64,000 nucleotides of DNA from Sinomonas atrocyanea. Lineage in GTDB: Bacteria > Actinomycetota > Actinomycetes > Actinomycetales > Micrococcaceae. Below are positions 21,169 through 29,094 of the stretch, piece after piece (position 1 is the first letter of the stretch; every line of letters starts with the position of its first letter). The notes beneath the pieces are model-generated. The model was not told the origin of the DNA. It did not search any database and was given only the letters and a program-made list of their open reading frames with translations. The translations under genes were made by a program, and so were the position numbers. The stretch covers positions 95,685 through 159,684 of the forward strand of contig NZ_JAUSRH010000010.1 of the NCBI RefSeq assembly GCF_030811715.1. The letters run 5' to 3'.

Positions 21169-22833
21169 ATGGGAGCAAGGGCCTTCATCTACTGTCGGAT
21201 TTCCCAGGACCGCGAGCATGCGGGCCTGGGCGTCGCCCGGCAACGCCAGGACTGCGAGGCTCTGGCTTCCCTACGTGGCTTCGAGGTAGTGGAGGTCTTC
21301 ACGGACAACGACGTCAGTGCCTACAGCTCGAAGACGCGGCCGGGCTACGCGGCCATGCTGGCGAGGCTCTCCGAGGTTGAGGCCGTCATCTGTTGGCACA
21401 CGGATCGCTTGCATCGCAGCCCCGTGGAGCTTGAGCAGTGGATTTCAGCGACAGGAGGCGACGCTCGGGCGCGGGTCTTGACTCTCACCGTACAGGCAGG
21501 CGAGCTTGACCTGAACACGGCTGACGGCAGGCTCAGGGCGCGGATCAGCGGGGCTGTCGCCCGACACGAGTCGGAGCGAAAGGCGGAACGCGCGCGCCGC
21601 AAGATGGAAGAACTGGCCCGCTCGGGGAAATGGACGGGTGGTACGCGCCCTTTCGGGTGGGAAGTCAACGGCGGCGCGCTGATCCTCAAGGACGATGAGG
21701 CCGCTGTCGTGCGCGAAGCGACGGCAGCGGTCATCCGGGGACGGTCGCTAGGCTCTCTCGTCACCAGCCTCAACGAACGCGGCATTCTCACGACTGCGGG
21801 CAAGCCCTGGGGCTACGCACAGTTGCGGCAGATGCTCCTCCGGCCCCGCAACGCCGGCATCGCCACCTATCACAATGAGGAGATTGGTCGCCTGGAGGCG
21901 CCTGCTCTCGTCTCTGAGGCCCAATACCGCGCAGTGGTGGCAGTTCTCACTGATCCCAGACGCAGGCGCTCCCAGTCGAATAAGGCCAGGCACCTGCTGT
22001 CGGGGATCGCTCGTTGCCACTGCGGACGGGCCGTGCGATCAGGCACAGTCAGCGACCGCTCGGGGAGGCTCCTGCCAACGTATCGGTGTCCTGCGCGGGG
22101 AGGAGGACACGTCGGCAAGCGCATTGCCTACGTTGACCCACACGTCGAGCAGTATGCGCTCCTGGTTCTCTCCCTCATCGACGCAGGCGGAGTCGACACC
22201 GCGGATCCCGCTGAGGGCCTTGAGCTGGAGGCCGAAGCCTTGGCTCTCGACGCTCGGAGTAACGCTATAGCCGAGCAGATCGCCTCTGGAGCGATCCTGC
22301 CCGAGCAGATAGCAAGAGTGAACGCCGCCCTCACGGGGCAGCGCGAGGATCTGCAGCGCCGGATGGCCGAGGCTGAACGGCAAGCGGGCTCACGCCTGCA
22401 GGAGGGGCGCTACTCGCTGCGGAGAGAGACCCTTGAGCGCACGCTCGCTGCTTGGAACCGCTGGAGCATAGACGAACGCAGGGATTTTGTGCGGGCCCGT
22501 CTCGACGTCGTGCTTCTACCATCGCGGGGAGGCTCCTCGCGTATGTTCGACCCGAGCACCGTCCACGTGAGGCTCGCCAACGAGCGCGGCGACGGCCTGG
22601 AGGAGTTGTTCCAGCTCCTCGGGCCTGTAGATGAGCAACTGTCCGAGTTGCAGGAGGATGACTCCACCACGCTGGTCAGTGTGATGGGCTTCAACCTCGC
22701 ACGGAGGGCTGATGGGGTCTACGCATTGAGCTACGAAATCGGCTCGCATGCACCCGGCGAGCTGACATCCCTTCTCCGGGATCATTTCGATGAGACGAGT
22801 GCTGGAAAGGGCCGCCCTAGAGGGAAGGACTAA
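21169..22833 (+). CDS. Large serine integrase
   Basis: A 554-residue site-specific recombinase. The catalytic resolvase domain (about 1-150) has FIYCRISQDREHAGLG with the nucleophilic Ser12. A recombinase domain follows (about 160-260), then a zinc ribbon (GIARCHCGRAV ... YRCPARGGGH, about 283-312) and a long coiled-coil/C-terminal region. This is the phage-integrase class that joins attP and attB without host factors. Its place at the very end of the island, beside the direct repeat in tadA, makes it the likely inserter. No recombination directionality factor was recognised. Confidence 0.95.
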   Translation: MGARAFIYCRISQDREHAGLGVARQRQDCEALASLRGFEVVEVFTDNDVSAYSSKTRPGYAAMLARLSEVEAVICWHTDRLHRSPVELEQWISATGGDARARVLTLTVQAGELDLNTADGRLRARISGAVARHESERKAERARRKMEELARSGKWTGGTRPFGWEVNGGALILKDDEAAVVREATAAVIRGRSLGSLVTSLNERGILTTAGKPWGYAQLRQMLLRPRNAGIATYHNEEIGRLEAPALVSEAQYRAVVAVLTDPRRRRSQSNKARHLLSGIARCHCGRAVRSGTVSDRSGRLLPTYRCPARGGGHVGKRIAYVDPHVEQYALLVLSLIDAGGVDTADPAEGLELEAEALALDARSNAIAEQIASGAILPEQIARVNAALTGQREDLQRRMAEAERQAGSRLQEGRYSLRRETLERTLAAWNRWSIDERRDFVRARLDVVLLPSRGGSSRMFDPSTVHVRLANERGDGLEELFQLLGPVDEQLSELQEDDSTTLVSVMGFNLARRADGVYALSYEIGSHAPGELTSLLRDHFDETSAGKGRPRGKD

Positions 22834-23025
22834 ACGCCTTGTGCGCCTCTCTGAGGGCTTTGAATGACGACTCAAAATAAAGAGGCCCGCCCGCCCCCCA
22901 AGGCGGCCAGCGAGCCTCGTGCGGCTTCTGAGGGGCAATCGCATGGCCATACAGCTGCTCGCGGCCGATTGCCAGTGGAGAACCCCGAGCGGTGAGGGAA
23001 CACCGCGGAGTTCGCAGCAGTCGGT

Positions 23026-23622
23026 CTACTGGTCCGTGGCTGGGGTCTTCGCCAGCCAGCGGTAGAGCGTGCTCACGCCCACCCCCAGCGTCTTCGCGAT
23101 CTCTGTCGGCGTGAGGTGTCCAGCCGCGTGCAGCTCCTTCGCTCGGACCACGCGCGGATCGTCAGCCACCACACGAGGACGCCCGCCGTTCCTGCCGCGA
23201 GCTCGAGCGGCGGCAAGGCCGACGTTCGTACGCTCCACGATCAGAGAGCGCTCATACTCAGCCAGTGCACCGAAGATGCCCAGCATGAGCTTCGCCTGGG
23301 CGGCGTTGCCGTCCGTACTCAGCATGGGGTTGTCCAGCACCCGGACACCCACGCCCCGAGCCCCCAGTTCCTCGAACAAGCCGATGAGGTTTCCAAGGGA
23401 CCGGCCGAGCCGGTCCAGCTTGGCGATGACGAGCGTGTCCCCATGCCGGAGAGCAGCTAGGCACGCATCGAGTCCAGGGCGGCTGGCGGTCTTGCCGCTG
23501 ACGCCGTGATCCGTGAACAGGTGCTGGGCGTCGTCCCTGACGCCCGCCGCCACGAGTGCGTCCCTCTGGCCATCGGTCTTCTGATCCTCGGTGGAAACGC
23601 GCATGTAGCCAATGAGAGCCAC
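23026..23622 (-). CDS. Small serine recombinase (resolvase/invertase)
   Basis: The catalytic domain begins IGYMRVSTEDQ with Ser10 and includes LVIAKLDRLGRSLGNLIGLF. A C-terminal helix-turn-helix follows (LTPTEIAKTLGVGVSTLYRWL). At 198 residues it is the Tn3-resolvase/Hin size. GTG at 23622 is chosen because it puts the catalytic domain at the usual N-terminus; an ATG at 23637 in the same frame is possible. It may resolve multimers or act on a local inversion site; no paired recombination sites were found nearby. Confidence 0.9.
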   Translation of the reverse strand: MALIGYMRVSTEDQKTDGQRDALVAAGVRDDAQHLFTDHGVSGKTASRPGLDACLAALRHGDTLVIAKLDRLGRSLGNLIGLFEELGARGVGVRVLDNPMLSTDGNAAQAKLMLGIFGALAEYERSLIVERTNVGLAAARARGRNGGRPRVVADDPRVVRAKELHAAGHLTPTEIAKTLGVGVSTLYRWLAKTPATDQ

Positions 23623-23922
23623 GGCCCTACCCCACATTCTCACTAAACGTGCTAGTTCAGAGTTGATGGGAATTAGATTATGGGAACGACAAATGAGAGT
23701 CAATAGAGAGGCTCAAACCGGCTTGGGCGCCCCTCCCTAGGGCGCCCTGCGGTTCCCGATAAACGGTCGTTTGATGGGAGGGGGCAACGTGGACCCAGAG
23801 GCTCGCGGAGAGAGCTGCCACCTCAGGGGGAGGGGGAGGTACCCCTTGCGCGCGAACGTTCCCGCCCGGTCGTCATAGCAAGCTGATTGGCGTACGGGTT
23901 CCAGAGGATTGGGCCGGCGGAG

Positions 23923-24684
23923 TCAGGATCGGCTCGGGCCTCCAGCCCGGGCGAGCTCCTGGACCGAAGGGTAGGCAGGGGGGCCGAAGTAGCGCTTGAC
24001 GGGCTGACCGTCCAGCCCGAACTCGAACGATTCCCCTGGCCGGGCGCGTCCGATCGGCAAGCGCTTCATCATGGCCCAGAGGGTCACCTGAGGTGACATC
24101 TCAGGCACCAGCAGCAGCGCGCTAGCAATCTCGTCCCGCGTCCAGTCCTTGCCGTCGTGCTCCTTGCGGGTGTTGCTGAGCAGGGTCATGGGCATGAGAT
24201 GGTCCGGCCGCACGCACAGCGGGTTGCGGCAGACGTGATCGAGGGTCAGGCCCGGCTCGTGGCCCCCGATGAAGGCGCCATAGCTGTAGCGGTGGGCCAG
24301 CCACTCATGGTTGCCCACGTTGATGAGCGGATACCTCCCGTTGGCCCGGCCCGCCCACACCCAGCAGCCGTTCACGGCGTCGCCCACGATCTGGGCGACG
24401 AACTTGTTCTGGGTCTTCTCGATGGCATCCGGTGTCCGGTGGGGCTCCTTCAGCAGGAGGTGGTCATGCCGACGGCAGTAGCCCTGACGGGAGTCCTTGG
24501 CCCTCACCCCCAGCCGAACCTGACACCCCTCGTGCCTGCACTTCGGCAGAGTCCGCCTCCATGCCCGGTAGTGGGTGTCGCACAAGCCTCGAGCCTTGTG
24601 CAGCTTCCACTCCGACCGCCGCTGCGGATGCGTGCTCCTGCACTGCATGCAGTAGCGCGGGTACCGTGCTTTGGGCCTCCCCAT
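23923..24684 (-). CDS. HNH endonuclease (homing-type)
   Basis: The N-terminal 100 residues are Cys/His-rich (CMQCRSTHPQRRS, GLCDTHYRAWRR, CRHEGC), suggesting zinc-stabilised DNA binding. Residues about 100-180 form an HNH domain: CWVWAGRANGRYPLI, AHRYSYGAFIGG, then LTLDHVCRNPLCVRPDHL with the HNH core. Such proteins nick or cut DNA and are common as free-standing homing enzymes in phages and islands. It could help the island spread or act as a nuclease cargo; the target is unknown. The ATG is preceded by a GGGGGG run. Confidence 0.88.
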   Translation of the reverse strand: MGRPKARYPRYCMQCRSTHPQRRSEWKLHKARGLCDTHYRAWRRTLPKCRHEGCQVRLGVRAKDSRQGYCRRHDHLLLKEPHRTPDAIEKTQNKFVAQIVGDAVNGCWVWAGRANGRYPLINVGNHEWLAHRYSYGAFIGGHEPGLTLDHVCRNPLCVRPDHLMPMTLLSNTRKEHDGKDWTRDEIASALLLVPEMSPQVTLWAMMKRLPIGRARPGESFEFGLDGQPVKRYFGPPAYPSVQELARAGGPSRS

Positions 24685-25252
24685 GTCCCCCCGATCTTGT
24701 CCCCTCTAATTCCTGGAGCGCCATCCTACCGGAGCCCGGCACGCCCGCTGGTCGCCCGTGGATTCAGGGATCTTGAAGCGCCAAGTGCCGGATCGGCTAG
24801 CAGGAGAGTTAGGGCAAGAGGGGGGGTGGGCAGCTGGGTCACTGGTCGGGCATGCGCGCCAGCGTGGTGCCCGACCAGTTCGTTTCAAGAGGTCCAACCA
24901 TGGGGCCTTGATGCCGAGTCCCCGTGGTCGGCAGAGGGCGCCAGCCCGTCGCCGCTGTCGTACGTCTTGCTTCAACGGCCGACACCGCTGAGTTCGCAGC
25001 CTTCTAACTAAATACCCCTCAACCGAGCACCTCCCGCGCGTGGCGCGGCGAGGCCCGGCCACATGTCCGGAAGTGCCCGGTGCTAGCTGAAGTGAGCACT
25101 GGGTTGGTCGAGTCGTTCCTGCGACCGCTGTTCGTGGTCGAGATGCTGGCCATTTTCACGGCGGTTCAACGCCCGCGCGCATCCTGAGTCGCCTCACCGG
25201 GCGCCGCGAGGCGTGGGATTCGGGGGGGGTGGCTGGGTCACTCAAGGATCTG
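24685..25252. other. Gene-free stretch in island 1
   Basis: About 570 nt between the HNH gene and the HEPN gene. The open frames here have no ribosome sites, no conserved motifs and unlikely composition. No repeat or RNA gene was recognised. Confidence 0.5.
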
Positions 25253-25258
25253 TAGAGT
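25253..25258 (+). promoter_or_regulatory. -10 box (TAGAGT) for the HEPN gene
   Basis: TAGAGT lies 6 nt before the GTG at 25265, the same leaderless spacing as at several other genes in this window. It supports GTG 25265 as the true start. Confidence 0.5.
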
Positions 25259-25264
25259 TCGGAT

Positions 25265-26650
25265 GTGGACAGCTCTGAAAAGCACGAAGAAGAAGATAAG
25301 CCGAAGCCCCGGAAACCTTTCCAAGGGGTGGCGACAAGCTTTCGCCATTCCATGGACGCAGTAATCGAGCTTGCAGACTTCGCGAACGAACATGTCCACG
25401 CGCTGGATGACCTCATAGCTGGTGTTCGAAAAGAGATACAAAATAAGTTTCCTGATCATGGCTTCGAAATGTCTTCACTTGCGGCGGAAACTGTTGTCCG
25501 ACATTTCACAGCACTCGACGAAGCGAAAAATGGTGGCTCTGGCGAGACACTCGAGCAAGAAGAGCTGGAGCGCTCTTTTAGAGAGCTCACCCGGAAGATT
25601 CAGGAGGTGATTCCCCATAAGAACGCCCCTGTTCACTGTGTGATGGCGTACATCAATGCAAGCGCTCGCCCCAAACGTGCCTCTATGCTTTTCGATTCGC
25701 TACTCACGACCGCAGTCGGTAATTTCGAGGTTCTGGTGAGTGCAATCGTCCGGGAGTTCCTTCGGCTGCGGCCTGCGGCTATTCGAAGCGATGAGACTCG
25801 ATATTCTCTGGCCGATATCGAAGACCACGAGACACTGGATGATTTTCGTGCCTACTGTGCGGAGCGGTATGCCGAGGGGCTCCTGCGAGGGGGCTTCGAT
25901 GACTGGATGGGGTTCTTCGAGAAGCGGGTTCGCGGCGTCTCAATAGACAGCATCGCAGCCGACACGGTTCAGCTCAGGGAGGTTTTTCAGCGGCGACATC
26001 TCGTTGTCCACAACGGCGGCATAGTGAACAACCTCTACTTGACTAAGATGAAGACACTTGCCCCCAAGCCGAAGGTGGGGAGCAGGCTGGTGGTCGAGTA
26101 CGAATACCTCCAGTCGGCCATTGATCACCTAACCGTCGCTGGCGTCCTCCTGCAGTTCCGGACCATGAAGGCGCTGTTGAAGGACGAACAGTCCGGCGCG
26201 GCGGATGCGATGATTTCAAAGGCTGTCTACGACCTGTTATCGCAAGCTAGGTGGAGTGCGGCATTGCATATTGCCCAGTCCGCTCATCCAGACTGCTCTT
26301 CAGAGCAGGACCGTATCATCCTGCGCGTGAATGCCTGGCTAGCGAAGAAGCGGATTTCGGGAGCTGTAAGCATCCGTAGGGAAGTGGAGGCTTGGCAAGT
26401 GGAGGCGCTTGCTCCGCGCTTTAAGATGGCTCGTCTAGCACTTCTCGACGACACCAAAGCTGCATACGATCTTGGTAAGCGTCTAGTCGAAATTGAGGAA
26501 CTAGCCAAAGAGGAGTGGCGGACGTGGCCGCTTCTCGAAGAAGTGCGCGCTTATGAACTTTCGTTGCAGCTGGAGGAGGCGTCGGGTGCGGAGCCTGCAG
26601 ACGCGATCGAGAGCCTGGCGTCAGCCTCTGGGGTGGCAGAGATTGCATAG
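25265..26650 (+). CDS. HEPN-domain protein, candidate toxic RNase effector
   Basis: A 461-residue soluble protein, acidic and helical. Around residues 238-262 it has LREVFQRRHLVVHNGG followed by an aromatic NLYL stretch. The R244-x4-H249 pair is the HEPN catalytic motif of many ribonucleases in toxin-antitoxin and abortive-infection systems (RiboL-PSP/MAE_28990-type HEPN). The N-terminal 230 residues and the C-terminal 190 residues match nothing I recognise; the C-terminus looks like a helical-repeat region. GTG start with a leaderless -10 box. Codon use is more AT-rich than the host genes. An antitoxin is not evident next to it. Confidence 0.7.
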   Translation: MDSSEKHEEEDKPKPRKPFQGVATSFRHSMDAVIELADFANEHVHALDDLIAGVRKEIQNKFPDHGFEMSSLAAETVVRHFTALDEAKNGGSGETLEQEELERSFRELTRKIQEVIPHKNAPVHCVMAYINASARPKRASMLFDSLLTTAVGNFEVLVSAIVREFLRLRPAAIRSDETRYSLADIEDHETLDDFRAYCAERYAEGLLRGGFDDWMGFFEKRVRGVSIDSIAADTVQLREVFQRRHLVVHNGGIVNNLYLTKMKTLAPKPKVGSRLVVEYEYLQSAIDHLTVAGVLLQFRTMKALLKDEQSGAADAMISKAVYDLLSQARWSAALHIAQSAHPDCSSEQDRIILRVNAWLAKKRISGAVSIRREVEAWQVEALAPRFKMARLALLDDTKAAYDLGKRLVEIEELAKEEWRTWPLLEEVRAYELSLQLEEASGAEPADAIESLASASGVAEIA

Positions 26651-26670
26651 TAGCGAAGACGGGAGAGCGT

Positions 26671-27081
26671 CTAGCCCGCTTGCTCTAGCAGCGCATTGAA
26701 AAGGTCGTCGTAGGCCCCGTGCGCCCTCGTCTCGGCGTCTCTGCGCTCAGGGGTCCAGCGGCGGATGTACGTGGGATACTTCAGCTCCTGGGCGCGTTCT
26801 ACACGCGCACGCCTGCGTAGCTTCACCCGGCCCCGCCAGACTTCCTGGAGACGGCCCGGGTCCATCATCACGAGCGGGATGCCCACAATGAGCAGGGGCG
26901 CAAACGGCCACACCCGCATGCCCATGCAGACCATGCAGACGATGGCCGCAGCCACCATGCCGGACCCCATGAGCCCGCCGTTCTCCCGGCGCGCAGCTTC
27001 ACGGATGAGCAGGAGCACCCCCGTACAAAGGAACAGCCCAGCGACTATAGCTACCAGCTGCAGTTTCTCCCCTTCCGCCAT
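26671..27081 (-). CDS. Small membrane protein, unknown function
   Basis: A 136-residue protein with an N-terminal membrane helix (about 7-25), a second hydrophobic region likely forming two helices (about 37-72), then a basic, helical cytoplasmic tail. No family recognised. A GAGG site lies 7 nt before the ATG. It is convergent with the HEPN gene (stops 20 nt apart). Confidence 0.6.
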   Translation of the reverse strand: MAEGEKLQLVAIVAGLFLCTGVLLLIREAARRENGGLMGSGMVAAAIVCMVCMGMRVWPFAPLLIVGIPLVMMDPGRLQEVWRGRVKLRRRARVERAQELKYPTYIRRWTPERRDAETRAHGAYDDLFNALLEQAG

Positions 27082-27275
27082 TTAGGAACCTCGAGGCCCC
27101 CATCCAGCCCGAAGATAGTGGGCAGGAGGAGGGCCTCGGGAGTAGCGCCCTGTGACGCAGGGCACAAGCTAGCACGGCGCCATAGGGAGGAACTAGAGCC
27201 AGAAGGCGTTCTGGCTAGACCACATGTATCCGTGCTTCAGGGAGAAGACCTACCCGACCTTGATCCGGTCCTCAC

Positions 27276-27542
27276 TCATACCCAGGACCCTTGGCTGGCG
27301 GCGGCCCTACGGCCTAGGAAGTCGATCGTCCGGAGCACCCGGACCAGGCCGACGATCAGGAAGATCATGCCGACGACGGCCACGCCTATTCCGAAGAATA
27401 GCCCGACCATCGCCCCCTGGCCCCTCGAGTACGACCCGAGCATCGGGATGTTGATGGCAAGAACGATTGGCGCGACGAGGTACGCCATGATGACGCCGGA
27501 GACGATCATCCCCAGCGAGTTCTTTGGCTGGAAGTTTTCCAT
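27276..27542 (-). CDS. Small membrane protein, unknown function
   Basis: An 88-residue protein with two clear membrane helices (about 10-35 and 40-65) and a basic tail. The internal ATG at 27542 is chosen because AAGGA lies 6 nt before it; the frame extends upstream but without a good start. It follows the lipoprotein and Ltp genes on the same strand with short gaps, so it is probably in their operon. Confidence 0.6.
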   Translation of the reverse strand: MENFQPKNSLGMIVSGVIMAYLVAPIVLAINIPMLGSYSRGQGAMVGLFFGIGVAVVGMIFLIVGLVRVLRTIDFLGRRAAASQGSWV

Positions 27543-27550
27543 AGGATTCC

Positions 27551-28006
27551 TTAGAGGTTGTCCGTGAGGATCAGGTTGGCCCCGTCGTCGGGGTGAAAGG
27601 TCCAGGTCGCCTTGTACGGCCCCCAAGACGCGTGCTGCATGCCGTCCAGGGCGCGGGTCTGCCCGATCTGCTGCCAGTACGCGGAGGGCATCCCGGTGGC
27701 GTCAAGGACGCACTTCACGTCCGAGGTGTCCAGCTCCCGGGGGCCGTAGGTCAACGTCGTCTCCTTGCCCCACCGCAGCGTCACGGTGTGCCCGCTGTCG
27801 CCGATGGAGTCCGTTCCCATGCTGAGCTTGCAGGCCGCCAGGGCCTGCTGGATCTTGGTCAGGGGCGGCGCGGTCTCCGTGTTGGTGGTGGAGGTACTCC
27901 AGTCCTTGGAGGTGGAGGTGGAGGTGCCGGCGGGCTGTGCCTGAGCGCAGCCGGAAAGGGCCGTTAGGATGAGGAGCGCCGCGAGAGCGGCGCGTTTGGT
28001 CCGCAT
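27551..28006 (-). CDS. Small lipoprotein, unknown function
   Basis: A signal peptide with lipobox LSGC (Cys20) marks a secreted lipoprotein. A Thr/Ser-rich linker follows, then a compact domain of about 100 residues with two cysteines. No family recognised. It starts 3 nt after the Ltp gene stop, so the two are translationally linked, and a membrane protein gene follows 8 nt downstream. It may partner with Ltp at the cell surface. Confidence 0.68.
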   Translation of the reverse strand: MRTKRAALAALLILTALSGCAQAQPAGTSTSTSKDWSTSTTNTETAPPLTKIQQALAACKLSMGTDSIGDSGHTVTLRWGKETTLTYGPRELDTSDVKCVLDATGMPSAYWQQIGQTRALDGMQHASWGPYKATWTFHPDDGANLILTDNL

Positions 28007-28009
28007 GTG

Positions 28010-28600
28010 CTACTTGCCCAAGTTGTCGACGGCGTACTGTGCTTCGGCGGCTGTGAACTTCTCGCCGTACGCGCTCGTGAGCTGGTCATAGATCCGGGCC
28101 GGGGACATGTTCATCTGCTGCTGGTAGGTCTTGGCCGTCTCCAGGGCGTTGGCTTTGTAGTCAGCCTTCAGGTTGTCCACGGCGTACTGGCCGGCCTTGG
28201 CCGAGAACTTCTCCCCGTACTGGGAGGTGAGCTGGTCGTAGATCCGGGCCTTGCTCATGTGCATGTTCTCCGAGTAGGACTCGGCGCTTGCGAGCGCCGC
28301 GATGTACTCGGCCGGGACGGCCGGCTTCGGCGGTGCCGGCGGCGGGGCCTGCGTCGTCTTGACCGGTACCGGCGTCGGCGACGGCGACGACGCATCGGCC
28401 GTGGTCACCCCGGGCGCGGCGGTGGCCGACCTAACCGCTGCCGGGGTCTCGGTCTTGTTGCCGCCGCCAGCTATGCCGGCGACGACGAACAGGGCAACGA
28501 TGGCTGCCGGGATGATGAAGCGCTTCTTCTTCCAGAAGGGCCGGGTTGCCTTGCGAACCCGGGCTTCGTCCGAGCCTGGGTGTTGGTTCTCCGTGCTCAC
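28010..28600 (-). CDS. Ltp-family surface protein (superinfection-exclusion type)
   Basis: Short basic cytoplasmic N-terminus, one membrane helix (about 28-48), a Pro/Thr-rich linker and two Ltp domains (about 98-145 and 148-195). Each domain has the A-x-Y-x-x-x-M-x-M-S-x-x-R-I-Y-D-Q-L-T-S-x-Y-G-E-K-F pattern and ends A-x-Q/G-YAVDNL. Ltp of Streptococcus thermophilus phage TP-J34 is a lipoprotein of this family that blocks DNA injection. Here no lipobox cysteine follows the hydrophobic stretch, so it is anchored by the helix. GTG at 28600 is chosen because GGGGAG lies 7 nt before it. First gene of a three-gene minus-strand operon. Confidence 0.85.
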   Translation of the reverse strand: MSTENQHPGSDEARVRKATRPFWKKKRFIIPAAIVALFVVAGIAGGGNKTETPAAVRSATAAPGVTTADASSPSPTPVPVKTTQAPPPAPPKPAVPAEYIAALASAESYSENMHMSKARIYDQLTSQYGEKFSAKAGQYAVDNLKADYKANALETAKTYQQQMNMSPARIYDQLTSAYGEKFTAAEAQYAVDNLGK

Positions 28601-29082
28601 GGTGAGCTCCCCCAATCAAAGTAATCCCCAAGGGATGCGGTAATGGTCGGCATCCGAATGGCTGGTCGATGGACACGTACATCCGGGCTGCTAGAGCAAT
28701 CATGGCACCTCCGATGTTGAATTGGCGCGTTCCTCGCAGGATCGCTCGCATAGCGTTGGTGCGGGGTTCTGGACAGTAAGGCTGGGCCACCTTCGGCCGC
28801 CTCCGGGGCCTCGGGTAGGCCGAAGCCCCGAGGTGGTATCGACCGTGTTGAGCTCGAGGCGAGTGGTTGGCCCTCGAGAACCGCAGCGAGACTATCGCCC
28901 CCGCAGAGTGCGCTTCGCGCGCCAGGTTCACCCTGTTGACTGAGTTCGTGGGCATGCCATTGTGGCGGGGGGAGGCGTGGCGGCAAATCGGGTGACGCAA
29001 TTGCGGCGCCGGGTTGAGCACCAGTCCGGGTTTCGTCGTGCCCAGTTGCCAGGGGCTCCTGCTCTAGCGCCGCAGCGACGGT
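28601..29082. other. Divergent intergenic region in island 1
   Basis: About 480 nt between the divergent Ltp operon and the ClpN-KAP gene. No gene is supported. It must contain the promoter of the Ltp operon, which I could not place with confidence. Confidence 0.45.
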
Positions 29083-29088
29083 TAGCAT
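29083..29088 (+). promoter_or_regulatory. -10 box (TAGCAT) for the ClpN-AAA-KAP gene
   Basis: TAGCAT lies 6 nt before the ATG at 29095, so a leaderless transcript is expected. No ribosome site is present, which agrees. Confidence 0.5.
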
Positions 29089-29094
29089 CTGAAC

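Noticed and set aside
24157..25011. + strand frame opposite and beyond the HNH gene
   Set aside because: Mostly antisense to the HNH coding region with no recognisable features.
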